Shown here piece after piece: positions 24,050-32,324 of a stretch of DNA of 46,771 nucleotides; the stretch's first letter is position 1, and each line of letters opens with the position of its first letter. This DNA comes from Alphaproteobacteria bacterium (lineage in GTDB: Bacteria; Pseudomonadota; Alphaproteobacteria; SHVZ01). Made by a program: the position numbers and the translations under genes. Under the pieces are notes generated by a model that had not been told where the DNA came from, did no database searches, and was given only the letters and a program-made list of their open reading frames with translations. Location of the stretch: positions 1-46,771 of the forward strand of contig VGEH01000017.1 of the NCBI GenBank assembly GCA_016869375.1. Reading direction: 5' to 3'.

Positions 24050-24775
24050 TTACGCGCTCGGGCGGAAGCCCTCGGCGAGGACGGCCGAGCGGAAGGCGGT
24101 CTCGACCTCGAGCTGCTTCATCTCGGCGCCGATGAAGTCGCGGGCCGAGACGATGCCGAGCAGCTTCTCGTTCTCGACGATCGGCATGTGGCGGAAGCCG
24201 CCGTCGCGCATGCGCCTGAGCGCCACCACCGCCGGGTCGTTCGGCGTCATGGTCTCCGGCATCTTGGTCATCACCTCGGCGAGCTCGGTCTTCTCGACGT
24301 CGAGGCCGGGAGCGGCGACGCGCTTGACGAGATCGCGCTCGGTGAAGATGCCGACGAGCTTGCCGTTGGCCTCCGTCACCAGGACGGCGCCGACGGCGCG
24401 TTCGGCCATCAGCTTGCAGGCCTGGCGCACGGTCGCGTTCGGGGTGAGCTTGGCGAGCTTCTGGCGTTTGATGATGTCGCCGATCTTGCGAGTCATGATG
24501 GTCTCCGCATCTCTAGCCGCGTCCAGGATCTCGTCGACCACCGCCTTGGTGGTGTCGACCGACTGGCTGCCTGGACGGGCGGTCAGTGTCTTGGTGGCAA
24601 GCCCCACGGCGAGCGCGGCGATGACATCCGCGGTGTCGGCCGCCGCCGTCGCCTTCAGGAGCTTGTCGAGCAAGGCCTTGACGTTCTCGCGCGAGCGGCC
24701 GCGAGGCAGCGGCAGCAGCACGTCGACGGAAGCTCCGTCGGCGCGCTTGGTGCGGAGGCGAAGGCCTTTGTCCAT
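24050..24775 (-). CDS. CBS-domain pair protein with N-terminal extension
   Basis: A 241-residue protein. Residues about 98-220 hold two CBS modules, the first with NATVRQACKLMAERAVGAVLV and IFTERDLVKRVAAPG, the second with NDPAVVALRRMRDGGFRHMPIV and GIVSARDFIG. Such Bateman modules bind adenine nucleotides or NAD and regulate partners. The first 95 residues (LRLRTKRADG, then helical) are not a CBS domain and I do not recognise them. An alternative start is the Met in MTRKIGDII near residue 94, but the upstream part has normal codon bias. Divergent from gnd; its partner is unknown. Confidence 0.85.
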   Translation of the reverse strand: MDKGLRLRTKRADGASVDVLLPLPRGRSRENVKALLDKLLKATAAADTADVIAALAVGLATKTLTARPGSQSVDTTKAVVDEILDAARDAETIMTRKIGDIIKRQKLAKLTPNATVRQACKLMAERAVGAVLVTEANGKLVGIFTERDLVKRVAAPGLDVEKTELAEVMTKMPETMTPNDPAVVALRRMRDGGFRHMPIVENEKLLGIVSARDFIGAEMKQLEVETAFRSAVLAEGFRPSA

Positions 24776-24892
24776 GGGCCGAATTCTCGCGTTTGGGAGG
24801 GGGCGCCCGCAAGCCGGTCATCTCGCAATGCGATTTCGCAACGCCAAATGCGCCAGCTTGCGCGCGTCACGCATAAAGTTTAACCACACTGC

Positions 24893-26266
24893 ATGACGAC
24901 AATCGGTCTGATCGGCGCGGGCGTGATGGGGCGGGCGCTCGCCCAGAACCTCGCCGACCGTAACCTCGACGTCATCGTTTTCGATCGCGATGCTGCAGCG
25001 CGGTCGCGCGCCGCGGAGGATCGGCGGCTCACCGTCGTCTCCGGCCTCGGGGCGATGATCGGCAAGCTGCCGGCGCCGCGCACGGTGCTTCTCATGGTCA
25101 ATGCCGGCGCGCCGGTCGAGTCGGCGACGGGCGAGCTCCGCATGCTGCTGGCACCCGGCGACATGATCGTCGATGGCGGCAATTCCTTCTGGCGCGACAC
25201 GCAGCGGCGCACTACCGATCTCGCCAAGACCGGGGTCGACTTCGTCGGCCTCGGCGTCTCGGGCGGCGAGGAAGGCGCGCGCCGCGGCCCCGCTTTGATG
25301 TGCGGCGGCACCGAGGCCGGCTACGCGCGCATCCGTCCCTGGCTCGAGGCCGTCGCCGCGCGTGCCGATGGAAAGCCGTGCGCCGACTGGTTCGGTCCCG
25401 ATGCGGGCGGACATTTCGTCAAGATGGCGCACAACGCCATCGAGTACGGCGTCATGCAGGCGATCGCCGAGGCGGTGCAGATCCTGCAGAACGGTCTCGG
25501 CCTCTCCTTCCCAGACATGAAGAGGGAGGCAGAGGGCTGGGGTGCCGGCAACCGCGCCTCCTACCTGCTCGAGCTGACCCAGGACATTCTCGGCCGCAGC
25601 GACCGCGAGACCGGCAAGCCGCTGATCGAGGTGATCTCCGATCGCGCCGGCCAGAAGGGCACCGGCGGCTGGGCGATCGACGCGGCGCTCTCCTTCGGCG
25701 TCGCAGTGCCGACGCTGGCGGAAGCGGTGTTCGCGCGCACGCTCTCGGGATCGCCTGAGCGCAAGGACGTCGTGGAGCGGCTCGGCGCTCCGGCGCGCAA
25801 GGGCGGCCTGGAGCGCACCGATCTCGGCGACGCGCTCTTCGCCGCGACGCTCGTCTGCTATGCGCAGGGCTTTCAGCTGATCCGCGCCGGCGCCGCCCAG
25901 CATGGCTGGGTCGGCGATCTCGCCCGCGCCGCCCGGGTCTGGCGCGCCGGCTGCATCCTGCGCGCGCATCTGCTCAATGACGTCGCCTCCGCCTATGAGC
26001 GGACGCCGGCTCTGGCGAACATGCTCGTTGCCCCAGGGATTGCTTCGACCATCGCCGCCTGCGAGCCCGGCTGGCGCCGCACGGTCGCCTTCGCTGCGAG
26101 CCACGGCATCGCTACGCCGGTACTCTCATCCTCGCTCGCCTATCTCGATGCGCTCAGGACGCAGCGCGGCGCGACCGCGATGATCCAGGCGATGCGCGAC
26201 GGTTTCGGCGCCCATGGCTTCGAGCGCGTCGACAAGCCCGGCATGCATCACGCGGATTGGTCGTGA
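24893..26266 (+). CDS. gnd: 6-phosphogluconate dehydrogenase, decarboxylating
   Basis: A 457-residue enzyme that oxidises 6-phosphogluconate to ribulose 5-phosphate and CO2 with NAD(P)+, in the pentose phosphate pathway. The cofactor fold starts at LIGAGVMGRALAQNL (6-20). The family signature VGLGVSGGEEGARRGP is near 121-136 and the catalytic Lys/Asn region is HFVKMAHNAIEYG (about 178-190). The substrate-binding DRAGQKGTGGWAIDAAL block and a C-terminal HYF-like region (HGFERVDKPG) follow. Length matches the long homodimeric form, slightly short of 470. It overlaps gntK by 4 bases (GTGA), so gluconate use and its oxidation are co-expressed. Confidence 0.95.
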   Translation: MTTIGLIGAGVMGRALAQNLADRNLDVIVFDRDAAARSRAAEDRRLTVVSGLGAMIGKLPAPRTVLLMVNAGAPVESATGELRMLLAPGDMIVDGGNSFWRDTQRRTTDLAKTGVDFVGLGVSGGEEGARRGPALMCGGTEAGYARIRPWLEAVAARADGKPCADWFGPDAGGHFVKMAHNAIEYGVMQAIAEAVQILQNGLGLSFPDMKREAEGWGAGNRASYLLELTQDILGRSDRETGKPLIEVISDRAGQKGTGGWAIDAALSFGVAVPTLAEAVFARTLSGSPERKDVVERLGAPARKGGLERTDLGDALFAATLVCYAQGFQLIRAGAAQHGWVGDLARAARVWRAGCILRAHLLNDVASAYERTPALANMLVAPGIASTIAACEPGWRRTVAFAASHGIATPVLSSSLAYLDALRTQRGATAMIQAMRDGFGAHGFERVDKPGMHHADWS

Positions 26267-26757
26267 CTGTAAAAGTCGTCGTCATCATGGGCGTGTCGGG
26301 CTCGGGCAAGACCACCATCGGCAAGGGCTTCGCCAAGGCGGTCGGCTGGTCCTTCGAGGAAGGCGACCGCTGGCACCCGCCCGCCAATGTCGAGAAGATG
26401 CGCGCCGGCACGCCGCTCAACGACGAGGACCGCTGGCCCTGGCTCGATGCGCTGTCCAAGGCCATCGGCGAGTGGATCGCCACCGACCGCCCGACCGTGC
26501 TCGCCTGCTCGGCCCTGAAGCAGGTCTATCGCGACCGCCTGTCGGGCGGGCGCCCCGAGGTGGTCTTTGCCTATCTGAAAGGCACGAGCGAGCTGGTCGG
26601 CGACCGCGTCTCGCGCCGGCGCCACGAATACATGCCGCCGACCCTGCTGCCGAGCCAGTTCGCGACGCTGGAAGAGCCCATCGACGCGATCCCGCTCGAC
26701 ATTGGCAAATCGCCGCCGCGGCTGATCGAGCAGCTTCGCCGCGCGCTCGGGGTTTGA
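26263..26757 (+). CDS. gntK: Gluconokinase
   Basis: A 164-residue P-loop kinase that phosphorylates D-gluconate to 6-phosphogluconate, the substrate of the preceding gnd product. Walker A is MGVSGSGKTT (9-18). FEEGDRWHPPANVEKMRAGTPL is the signature region following it (about 30-52), then WLDAL, ACSALKQVYRD and the RRxHEYMPPTLLPSQFATLE lid segment. A TTG at 26257 is in frame, but the GTG at 26263 overlaps the gnd stop as GTGA, and fits the coupled gene pattern of this genome. No gluconate permease is in the window. Confidence 0.93.
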   Translation: MTVKVVVIMGVSGSGKTTIGKGFAKAVGWSFEEGDRWHPPANVEKMRAGTPLNDEDRWPWLDALSKAIGEWIATDRPTVLACSALKQVYRDRLSGGRPEVVFAYLKGTSELVGDRVSRRRHEYMPPTLLPSQFATLEEPIDAIPLDIGKSPPRLIEQLRRALGV

Positions 26758-26824
26758 CGCCCGTCTCTTCAGCGGGCACCATCGCGCGCCATTCCGCACA
26801 AGATATCCGTCGAGGGAGAAAGCC

Positions 26825-28477
26825 ATGTCCGTTGCGTTCAAGCTGGCGCCGGAAAGCGGCAGCCGGGACGAGGTGCGCGGCCAGTATTCGGAGGCGATCG
26901 ACCGGCTCGTCGCCGCTTGGGACAAGCCGTCGACGCCGGGCGGCATCATCGCGGTGATCAAGGACGGCCAGGTCGTCCACCAGCGCTCCTACGGCGAAGC
27001 GGTGATCGAGCACGGCATCAAGGCGACGCCGACCACGACATATCGCCTGGCCTCGGTCACCAAGCACTTCCTCTCCACCATCGCGCTGATGCTGCAGGAC
27101 GAGGGCAAGCTCAAGCTCGACGACAAGATCGGCAGGCACATCCCCGAGCTGAAACCGGAGATGAAGAAGGTCACCATCCGCCAGATGTTGACCATGTCGA
27201 GCGGAATCCGCGATCTCGGCGAGTCGATGACGATTTCCGGCAGCATGTCGACGACGCAGGTGCGCGCCGAGCAGCTGATGGAGCTTTCCTGCCGGCTCGA
27301 GACGCTCAACTTCCCGCCCTCGCGCCAGGTCTCCTACTGCAACACGAACTATCGTCTCGTGCAGGTGGCCATCGAGCGCAAGGAGAAGGCGCCGCTCGGA
27401 GAGGTCTTCCAGCGCCGCATCTTCGGCCCGCTCGGCATGACACGCACGCGGCTCGCCGAGGACCAGACCGAGCTCGATATGGAGTTCGCGACCGGCTACT
27501 GGTTCGACAGGGGCAAGCCCAAGCGCGGCGTCTACGGCATGAACTATTCGGGTTCCGGCGGCATCGTCTCCTGCCTCGCCGACATGCTGAAATGGCACCA
27601 GGCTTTCCGCGACGGCGGCCCCTTCCGCAAGGGTCTGCTCGACGACCTGCTGCAGCCGGGCAAGCTCACCAACGGCCGCGTGCTCGACTACAATCTCGGC
27701 CTCACCACCGTCCCCTATCGCGGCTTCAAGACCTTCGGCCATGGCGGCAGCCTGCCGGGCTTCAAGATCCACTTCATGCGCTTCCCCGAGATTGACCTCG
27801 GCATGATCGTCCTCTCCAACCGCGAGGACACCGGGGCCTACCAGCTCTGTCGGGACATCGGCGGCATCGTGCTCGGCGACCGCGCCAAGCCGGCGCCGGC
27901 GAACCCGCCGGGCCTCGAGCGCCTCGTCGGCACCTGGGTCGACAAGGCGACGGGCTATTCGCTCGACCTCAAGCTGAAGGACGGCAACCTTTTCGGCGCA
28001 ACGCTCGGCGGCGAGGAGCGGCTGGAAGCCACCGCCGACGGCCGCCTGTCGACGACCGGCGGCCATTTCCTGGTCGAGTTCAAGCTTCCCGCCGGCGGCG
28101 ACAAGCCGAAGAGGCTGGAGGGCATGCTCGATGGAGGGCTCCCGATGAGCTGGGAACCGGCGCCGATGAAGAAGCCCGGCCCGGCCAAGCTCAAGGAATA
28201 TGCCGGCCGCTACCAGAACGCCGAGAGCGGCGCCACGCACGAGGTCTCGGTCAAGGGCAAGGATCTGGGCATCCGCCTGGCCGTCGGCCACGCCAATCCG
28301 GAGATCTGGACGCCGATGCAGGCGGTGATGGCGGATACCTTCCGCTACGAGATCCCGCATATGCAGTGGACCTCGAAGCCGGCCGCGCGCTTCGTGCGCA
28401 ATCGCTCCGGCAAGGTCACGCAGCTCGTGCTATCCAGCAACCGCTGCCGCGACTTCGTCTTCACGCGCGTCAAATAA
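26825..28477 (+). CDS. D-aminopeptidase-like serine hydrolase (class C beta-lactamase fold)
   Basis: A 550-residue protein of the serine beta-lactamase/S12 family with C-terminal domains. The catalytic set is intact: Ser77-x-x-Lys80 (SVTK), Tyr171-Cys-Asn173 (SYCNTN) and His306-Gly-Gly (GHGG). Two further beta-rich regions follow (about 355-450 and 455-550), the three-domain layout of the D-aminopeptidase of Ochrobactrum, with ERLVGTWVD and LKEYAGRYQN as domain starts. Those enzymes release N-terminal D-residues from peptides. No signal peptide is visible, so it is probably cytoplasmic. It lies 15 bases before the RidA-like gene. A related amide or ester hydrolase activity is an alternative. 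Nearby dgcN/dgcA would fit use of D-amino acids. Confidence 0.85.
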   Translation: MSVAFKLAPESGSRDEVRGQYSEAIDRLVAAWDKPSTPGGIIAVIKDGQVVHQRSYGEAVIEHGIKATPTTTYRLASVTKHFLSTIALMLQDEGKLKLDDKIGRHIPELKPEMKKVTIRQMLTMSSGIRDLGESMTISGSMSTTQVRAEQLMELSCRLETLNFPPSRQVSYCNTNYRLVQVAIERKEKAPLGEVFQRRIFGPLGMTRTRLAEDQTELDMEFATGYWFDRGKPKRGVYGMNYSGSGGIVSCLADMLKWHQAFRDGGPFRKGLLDDLLQPGKLTNGRVLDYNLGLTTVPYRGFKTFGHGGSLPGFKIHFMRFPEIDLGMIVLSNREDTGAYQLCRDIGGIVLGDRAKPAPANPPGLERLVGTWVDKATGYSLDLKLKDGNLFGATLGGEERLEATADGRLSTTGGHFLVEFKLPAGGDKPKRLEGMLDGGLPMSWEPAPMKKPGPAKLKEYAGRYQNAESGATHEVSVKGKDLGIRLAVGHANPEIWTPMQAVMADTFRYEIPHMQWTSKPAARFVRNRSGKVTQLVLSSNRCRDFVFTRVK

Positions 28478-28492
28478 CCTGGGGAGGGAAAC

Positions 28493-29026
28493 ATGAACCG
28501 CGCTCTGAACCCGTCGACCGTCGCCGCGCCGATCGGCGCCTACAGCCACTCCGTCGAGATCCCGCCGCACTCGCGGATCCTCTACATCTCGGGCCAGGTC
28601 GGCATCGGCCCGGACGGCATCCTCAAGGAAGGCTGCGAGGCGCAGACCGAGCAGGTCTGCCGCAACATCATCGCCATCCTCGAAGCCAACGGCATGGGCC
28701 TCGCCGACCTGGTGAAGGTGAACTCCTACATCATCAACCCGAGCGACCTCGGCGCCTTCCGCGCCGCGCGGACGCGTATCTTCGGCGATGCCAAGCCGGC
28801 CTCGACGCTGGCCGTGATCCAGGCGCTCGCCGGTCCGCAATATCTCGTCGAGATCGAGGCGATCGCCGCGCAGTCGGTGGCCATGCCGCGCGCCGCCGCG
28901 GCTCCGGCCGCGCGCAAGGCCGCGCCGGCGAAGAAGAAGGCAGCGCCCAAGAAGAAGCCGGCGCCGAAGAAGGCGGCGAAGAAGCCCGCCAAGAAGGCAT
29001 CGAAGAAGAAGTCGAAGCGGCGCTAA
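28493..29026 (+). CDS. RidA-family protein with a lysine-rich histone-like tail
   Basis: A 177-residue protein. Residues 1-128 form a RidA/YjgF domain (PIGAYSHSVEIPPHSRILYISGQ, then EQTEQVCRNI-like and NSYIINPSDL). In deaminating RidA enzymes the carboxylate-binding Arg follows Pro-Ala (PAR); here residues 102-104 are PAS, so imine hydrolysis of the classical type is doubtful. Residues 131-177 are a low-complexity tail of repeated KKKPAP/KKAAKK blocks, with 17 Lys and 4 Arg in 47 positions, like histone H1 or AlgR3-type tails. Such a tail would bind DNA or RNA. The gene sits 15 bases behind the D-aminopeptidase-like gene and ends before an intrinsic terminator. The fusion is continuous in frame and has normal codon bias. 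Confidence 0.92.
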   Translation: MNRALNPSTVAAPIGAYSHSVEIPPHSRILYISGQVGIGPDGILKEGCEAQTEQVCRNIIAILEANGMGLADLVKVNSYIINPSDLGAFRAARTRIFGDAKPASTLAVIQALAGPQYLVEIEAIAAQSVAMPRAAAAPAARKAAPAKKKAAPKKKPAPKKAAKKPAKKASKKKSKRR

Positions 29027-29043
29027 GGCGCGCTTGAGCAGAG

Positions 29044-29078
29044 AGGGCCGCTCCCGACGGAGCGGCCCTTGTCGTTAT
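29044..29078 (+). terminator. Intrinsic terminator after the RidA-like gene
   Basis: AGGGCCGCTCC (29044-29054) pairs with GGAGCGGCCCT (29059-29069): 11 base pairs and a CGAC loop, followed by TGTCGTTAT. It closes the transcript of the D-aminopeptidase/RidA genes 18 bases after the RidA stop. Confidence 0.8.
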
Positions 29079-29096
29079 CCATAAGCGAGGCTCCGG

Positions 29097-29828
29097 ATGA
29101 CGCTTACGAGCGCGGATCGCATGTGTTGGGACCCGATCGGCGAAGTCGTGGCGTATCTCGTCTCGCTCACCGCCGGTGCCAAGACGATCCTGGACGTCGG
29201 GCCGGGCGCTCAGGTCTCGCTGTTCCCCAGGGCGACCCATGCCGTCGACTTCACGCCTCACTCGTTTCCCGGAGTCGAGAGTGCCGTCGCCGATTTTCGG
29301 CGCGACCGGCTCCCCTATGGAGATAAGTCTTTCGACTTCGTCTATTGCCGGCACGTCGTCGAGGATCTGGACGATCCCCTGCATCTCTGTCGAGAGATGA
29401 TGCGCGTCGGTCGTCGCGGCTATATCGAGACGCCTTCGCCGCTCGCCGAGGTCTGCCGGGGCATCGATGGCGGCAATCCGCCCTGGCGCGGCTATTACCA
29501 CCACCGGCATTTCGTCTATTCGGTTCCGGGCTCCAACCGTCTCTCCATCCTCGCCAAGAGCCCGAGGATGGAGCACGACCCCATGGACGACGAGACGATC
29601 GTGCGCCTACTCCGGTCGAATCCTTTCTTGTGGAACACGTACTTCCTCTGGGACGAGGCCTTCGAGATCGAGTTCGTCTCCGACGAGCTGTTGCGGGCCT
29701 TCTGGCGCATGAGCCAGGGAAAGCCGTTCGGGCCGAGCTACCAGGATCGCCTGAACGACGCCGTCAACGCCGGAATCGCCTCCGCCATCGAGGCGGCAGG
29801 AAAATTCGAAGCCGCCAGGGCGCGGTAG
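29097..29828 (+). CDS. SAM-dependent methyltransferase (class I, type 11-like)
   Basis: A 243-residue protein with a Rossmann methyltransferase core. ILDVGPGAQVSLFP (about 31-44) is motif I, and HAVDFTPHSFPG supplies the second strand. ADFRRDRLPYGDKSFDFVYCRHVVEDLDDP is the motif II/III region, and the VGRRGYIETPSP strand follows. The rest (from about 115) contains the substrate part, with GGNPPWRGYYHHRHF and an FFLWDEAFEIEF-like strand. Members of this group often act on lipids, quinones or sugars made by glycan clusters; none is present here. It is a single gene behind a terminator; start chosen at the first ATG, with good spacing to the upstream hairpin. Confidence 0.82.
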   Translation: MTLTSADRMCWDPIGEVVAYLVSLTAGAKTILDVGPGAQVSLFPRATHAVDFTPHSFPGVESAVADFRRDRLPYGDKSFDFVYCRHVVEDLDDPLHLCREMMRVGRRGYIETPSPLAEVCRGIDGGNPPWRGYYHHRHFVYSVPGSNRLSILAKSPRMEHDPMDDETIVRLLRSNPFLWNTYFLWDEAFEIEFVSDELLRAFWRMSQGKPFGPSYQDRLNDAVNAGIASAIEAAGKFEAARAR

Positions 29829-29836
29829 CGCGGGCC

Positions 29837-31651
29837 TCAGCGCCCGATCGCGTAGCCCTGCATGCCGCGCGGGTTGGCGGCGGCATGCAGGGCTACGCCG
29901 TCCTTGGCGGCGGCGGAGATGCGACCCTCGGTCCATTCCGCGCCGACCTCGACGTCATGGCCGCGGGCCTTGAGGGCCTCGGCGGTCGCCGGCGGCATGC
30001 GGCCTTCGAGCACGACGCGGCCCGGCTTGGCGCCGCGCGGGTAGAAGGAGCTCGGGAAGTGGTCGGTGTGGAAGGCCGGGCAGTCGATCGACTGCTGCAG
30101 GTTCATGCCGTGATGGACATGGTGCAGGAAGAACATGACCTGCCACTGGTCCTGCTGGTCGCCGCCGGGCGTGCCGAAGGGCATGTAGGCCTCGCCGTCG
30201 CGATGCGCGAAGGAGGGCGAGAGCGTGGTACGCGGGCGCTTGCCGGGCTCGAGCCGGTTCGGCGCCTTCTCGTCCAACCAGAACATCTGGCCACGGGTCG
30301 AGAGCGGGAAGCCGAAGCCCGGGATCACCGGCGAGCTCGACAGCCAGCCGCCCGAGGGCGTCGCCGAGACCATGTTGCCCCACTGGTCGACGACATCGAC
30401 ATGGCAGGTGTCGCCGGCCGCCGCGCCGCGCATGTGCACGGGCTGTGCCTTCGCCTGGCCCTGCACGGTCGGCTCGCCGATGCCGAGGATCGCGTCGAAA
30501 TCCTTGGGCCGGATCTGCGAGGCGGCGAGCGCGTAGTCGACGCGGTTGTCGAAGCCCGGGATCTGGCCGGGCCGCAGCTCGAAGGAGGCGCGGTCGCCGA
30601 CCAGCCTGGCGCGCTCGGCGTTGTAGGCATCGCTCAGGAGCACGTCCATCGGCACCTTGACGAAGTTCGGGTCGCCGTAGAACGCCTCGCGGTCGGCGAA
30701 AGCGAGTTTCGCCGCCTCGACCACCTTGTGCACGAAGTCGGGGCCGGTCGGATCGGTGCCCTCGATGCCGAGGTGCTTCAGGATCGCCAGCTGCTGGAGC
30801 AGCGCCGGGCCCTGGCTCCACGGCCCGCATTTGCTGACCGTGTAGCGGCCATACTGATAGGTGAGCGGGTTCTCGTATGTCGCCTGCCACTTCGCCATGT
30901 CGTCGCCGGTCATGACGCCGGCGTTGCGGCGGCCGGTCGTGTCCATCTGCTCGGTCTTGACGAATTTGTCGATCGCCTCGGCGACGAAGCCCTTGTACCA
31001 GGCGGCGCGCGCCGCCTCGATCTGCTTCACGCGGTCGCCGCCGGCGGTCTCGGCTTCCTTGATGACGCGCGTGTACGTGGCGGCGAGATCGCGGTTCTTG
31101 AACAGCGTGCCCGGCTTCGGCACCGAGCCGCCGGGGAGATAGACCGCGGCCGAGCTCTTCCACTCCTTGGTGAAGAGGTCCATGACGCCCTCGATCGCCG
31201 CCGGGATGCGCGGCACCAGCGGGTATCCCTTCTCGGCCATCGCGATCACCGGCGAGAGCACGTCGCGCACGGTCTTGCTGCCGTAGTCGCGCAGCATCAG
31301 CATCCACGCATCGAAGGATCCCGGCACGGTCGCGGCGAGGAAGCCGGTGCCGGGCACGATCTCGAGGCCCAGGCTGCGGTAGTTGGCGATCGTCGCCTTG
31401 GCCGGCGCGGTGCCCTGGCCGCAGATCACGCGCGTCGCCTTGGTCCCGGCGTGGTGAAGGATGATCGGCACCTCGCCTCCCGGCCCGTTCAGATGCGGCT
31501 CGACCAGCTGGAGCACGAAGCCGGTGGCGACCGCAGCATCGAAGGCGTTGCCGTCCTTTTCCAGGATCGCCATGCCGGTCGCGGTCGCCAGCCAGTGCGT
31601 GGAGGCGACGACGCCGAAGGTGCCGAGGATCTCGGGGCGGGTGGTGAACAT
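29837..31651 (-). CDS. Gamma-glutamyltransferase family protein, without signal peptide
   Basis: A 604-residue Ntn hydrolase of the gamma-glutamyltransferase family, which cleaves gamma-glutamyl bonds such as that of glutathione. N-terminal STHWLATATGMAILEKDGNAFDAAVA is the expected opening. The self-cleaved nucleophile is most likely Thr415 in GDTCHVDVVDQWGNMVS, with SATPSGGW and the later GTPGGDQQDQ loop also typical. The usual periplasmic signal peptide is missing: residues 1-15 are MFTTRPEILGTFGVV. The enzyme may be cytoplasmic, as in the branch that acts on other gamma-glutamyl or acyl substrates. It is a single gene, convergent with the methyltransferase (9-base gap). It fits the set of glutamate-releasing enzymes in this window. 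Confidence 0.9.
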   Translation of the reverse strand: MFTTRPEILGTFGVVASTHWLATATGMAILEKDGNAFDAAVATGFVLQLVEPHLNGPGGEVPIILHHAGTKATRVICGQGTAPAKATIANYRSLGLEIVPGTGFLAATVPGSFDAWMLMLRDYGSKTVRDVLSPVIAMAEKGYPLVPRIPAAIEGVMDLFTKEWKSSAAVYLPGGSVPKPGTLFKNRDLAATYTRVIKEAETAGGDRVKQIEAARAAWYKGFVAEAIDKFVKTEQMDTTGRRNAGVMTGDDMAKWQATYENPLTYQYGRYTVSKCGPWSQGPALLQQLAILKHLGIEGTDPTGPDFVHKVVEAAKLAFADREAFYGDPNFVKVPMDVLLSDAYNAERARLVGDRASFELRPGQIPGFDNRVDYALAASQIRPKDFDAILGIGEPTVQGQAKAQPVHMRGAAAGDTCHVDVVDQWGNMVSATPSGGWLSSSPVIPGFGFPLSTRGQMFWLDEKAPNRLEPGKRPRTTLSPSFAHRDGEAYMPFGTPGGDQQDQWQVMFFLHHVHHGMNLQQSIDCPAFHTDHFPSSFYPRGAKPGRVVLEGRMPPATAEALKARGHDVEVGAEWTEGRISAAAKDGVALHAAANPRGMQGYAIGR

Positions 31652-31735
31652 GGCGGCTCCGGGGGAGGGGCGGAATAGGGGGTAGGCTCGCGGCCGTGGA
31701 GGTTACACCCGCCCCTTAGGCCCCGGCAAATCGGC

Positions 31736-32314
31736 CTAGAACGACGACATAGGCTCCTTCAGGAACGCGATCTCGGCTTCCGTGCTCTCGCGGCCCAGCG
31801 CCTCGTTGCGGTGGGGGAAGCGGCCGAAGCGCTGGATGATCTCCTGGTGGCGGAGCGCGTAAGGAACGATATCGGCGCGCGCGGGATCGTCCTCGGCCAG
31901 CCGCTTGAACAGCTCGACCGAGCGTTCCTGGTCGGCGAGCAGCTCGCTGTGCTCGAAGGGCAGGTAGAGGAACATGCGTTCGCAGGAGGTGCTCTGCATG
32001 TCGAATCCGCGCTCGATCGCAATACGCGCCACCTCGCGCGCCTTGGGATCGGCGGCGAAGGCCTTCGGGCTGCCGCGGTAGAGATTGCGCGGGAACTGGT
32101 CGAGCAGGATGACGAGAGCGAGCGCGCCCTCGCGGTCGGCCTGCCAGCGATCGAGCTCGCCGCGCGCCGCAGCCTCAGTCGTGGAAAGGAAATAACGGCG
32201 GATCTCCTCGTCGAAGGCCGGGTCTTTCTTGAACCAGGCCTCGCGGAATGTGCCGCAGACCGAGGTGCCGGGCGCGCCGAACCCGAAGTGAAGGATATCG
32301 TTTGCGTGGCTCAT
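31736..32314 (-). CDS. DUF924 family protein
   Basis: A 192-residue DUF924 protein (helical, TPR-like fold, function unknown). Typical segments are DILHFGFG at the N-terminus (usually D-x-L-x-FWFG), FREAWFKKDPAFDEEIR, LALVILLDQFPRNLYRGSPKAFA (LDQFPRNxxR is the family signature), and FLYLPFEHSE. The C-terminus has HRNEALGRESTEAE. It lies 10 bases behind the amidohydrolase gene and is likely co-transcribed. The longer frame to 32671 overlaps that gene antisense in frame terms and is rejected; start at 32314 (MSHAND). Confidence 0.92.
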   Translation of the reverse strand: MSHANDILHFGFGAPGTSVCGTFREAWFKKDPAFDEEIRRYFLSTTEAAARGELDRWQADREGALALVILLDQFPRNLYRGSPKAFAADPKAREVARIAIERGFDMQSTSCERMFLYLPFEHSELLADQERSVELFKRLAEDDPARADIVPYALRHQEIIQRFGRFPHRNEALGRESTEAEIAFLKEPMSSF

Positions 32315-32324
32315 GGAAGTCGCC

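Noticed and set aside
29345-31678. 777-codon plus-strand frame antisense to the gamma-glutamyltransferase gene
   Set aside because: No recognisable domain, Arg/His/Asp-rich; the minus frame is a full gamma-glutamyltransferase.
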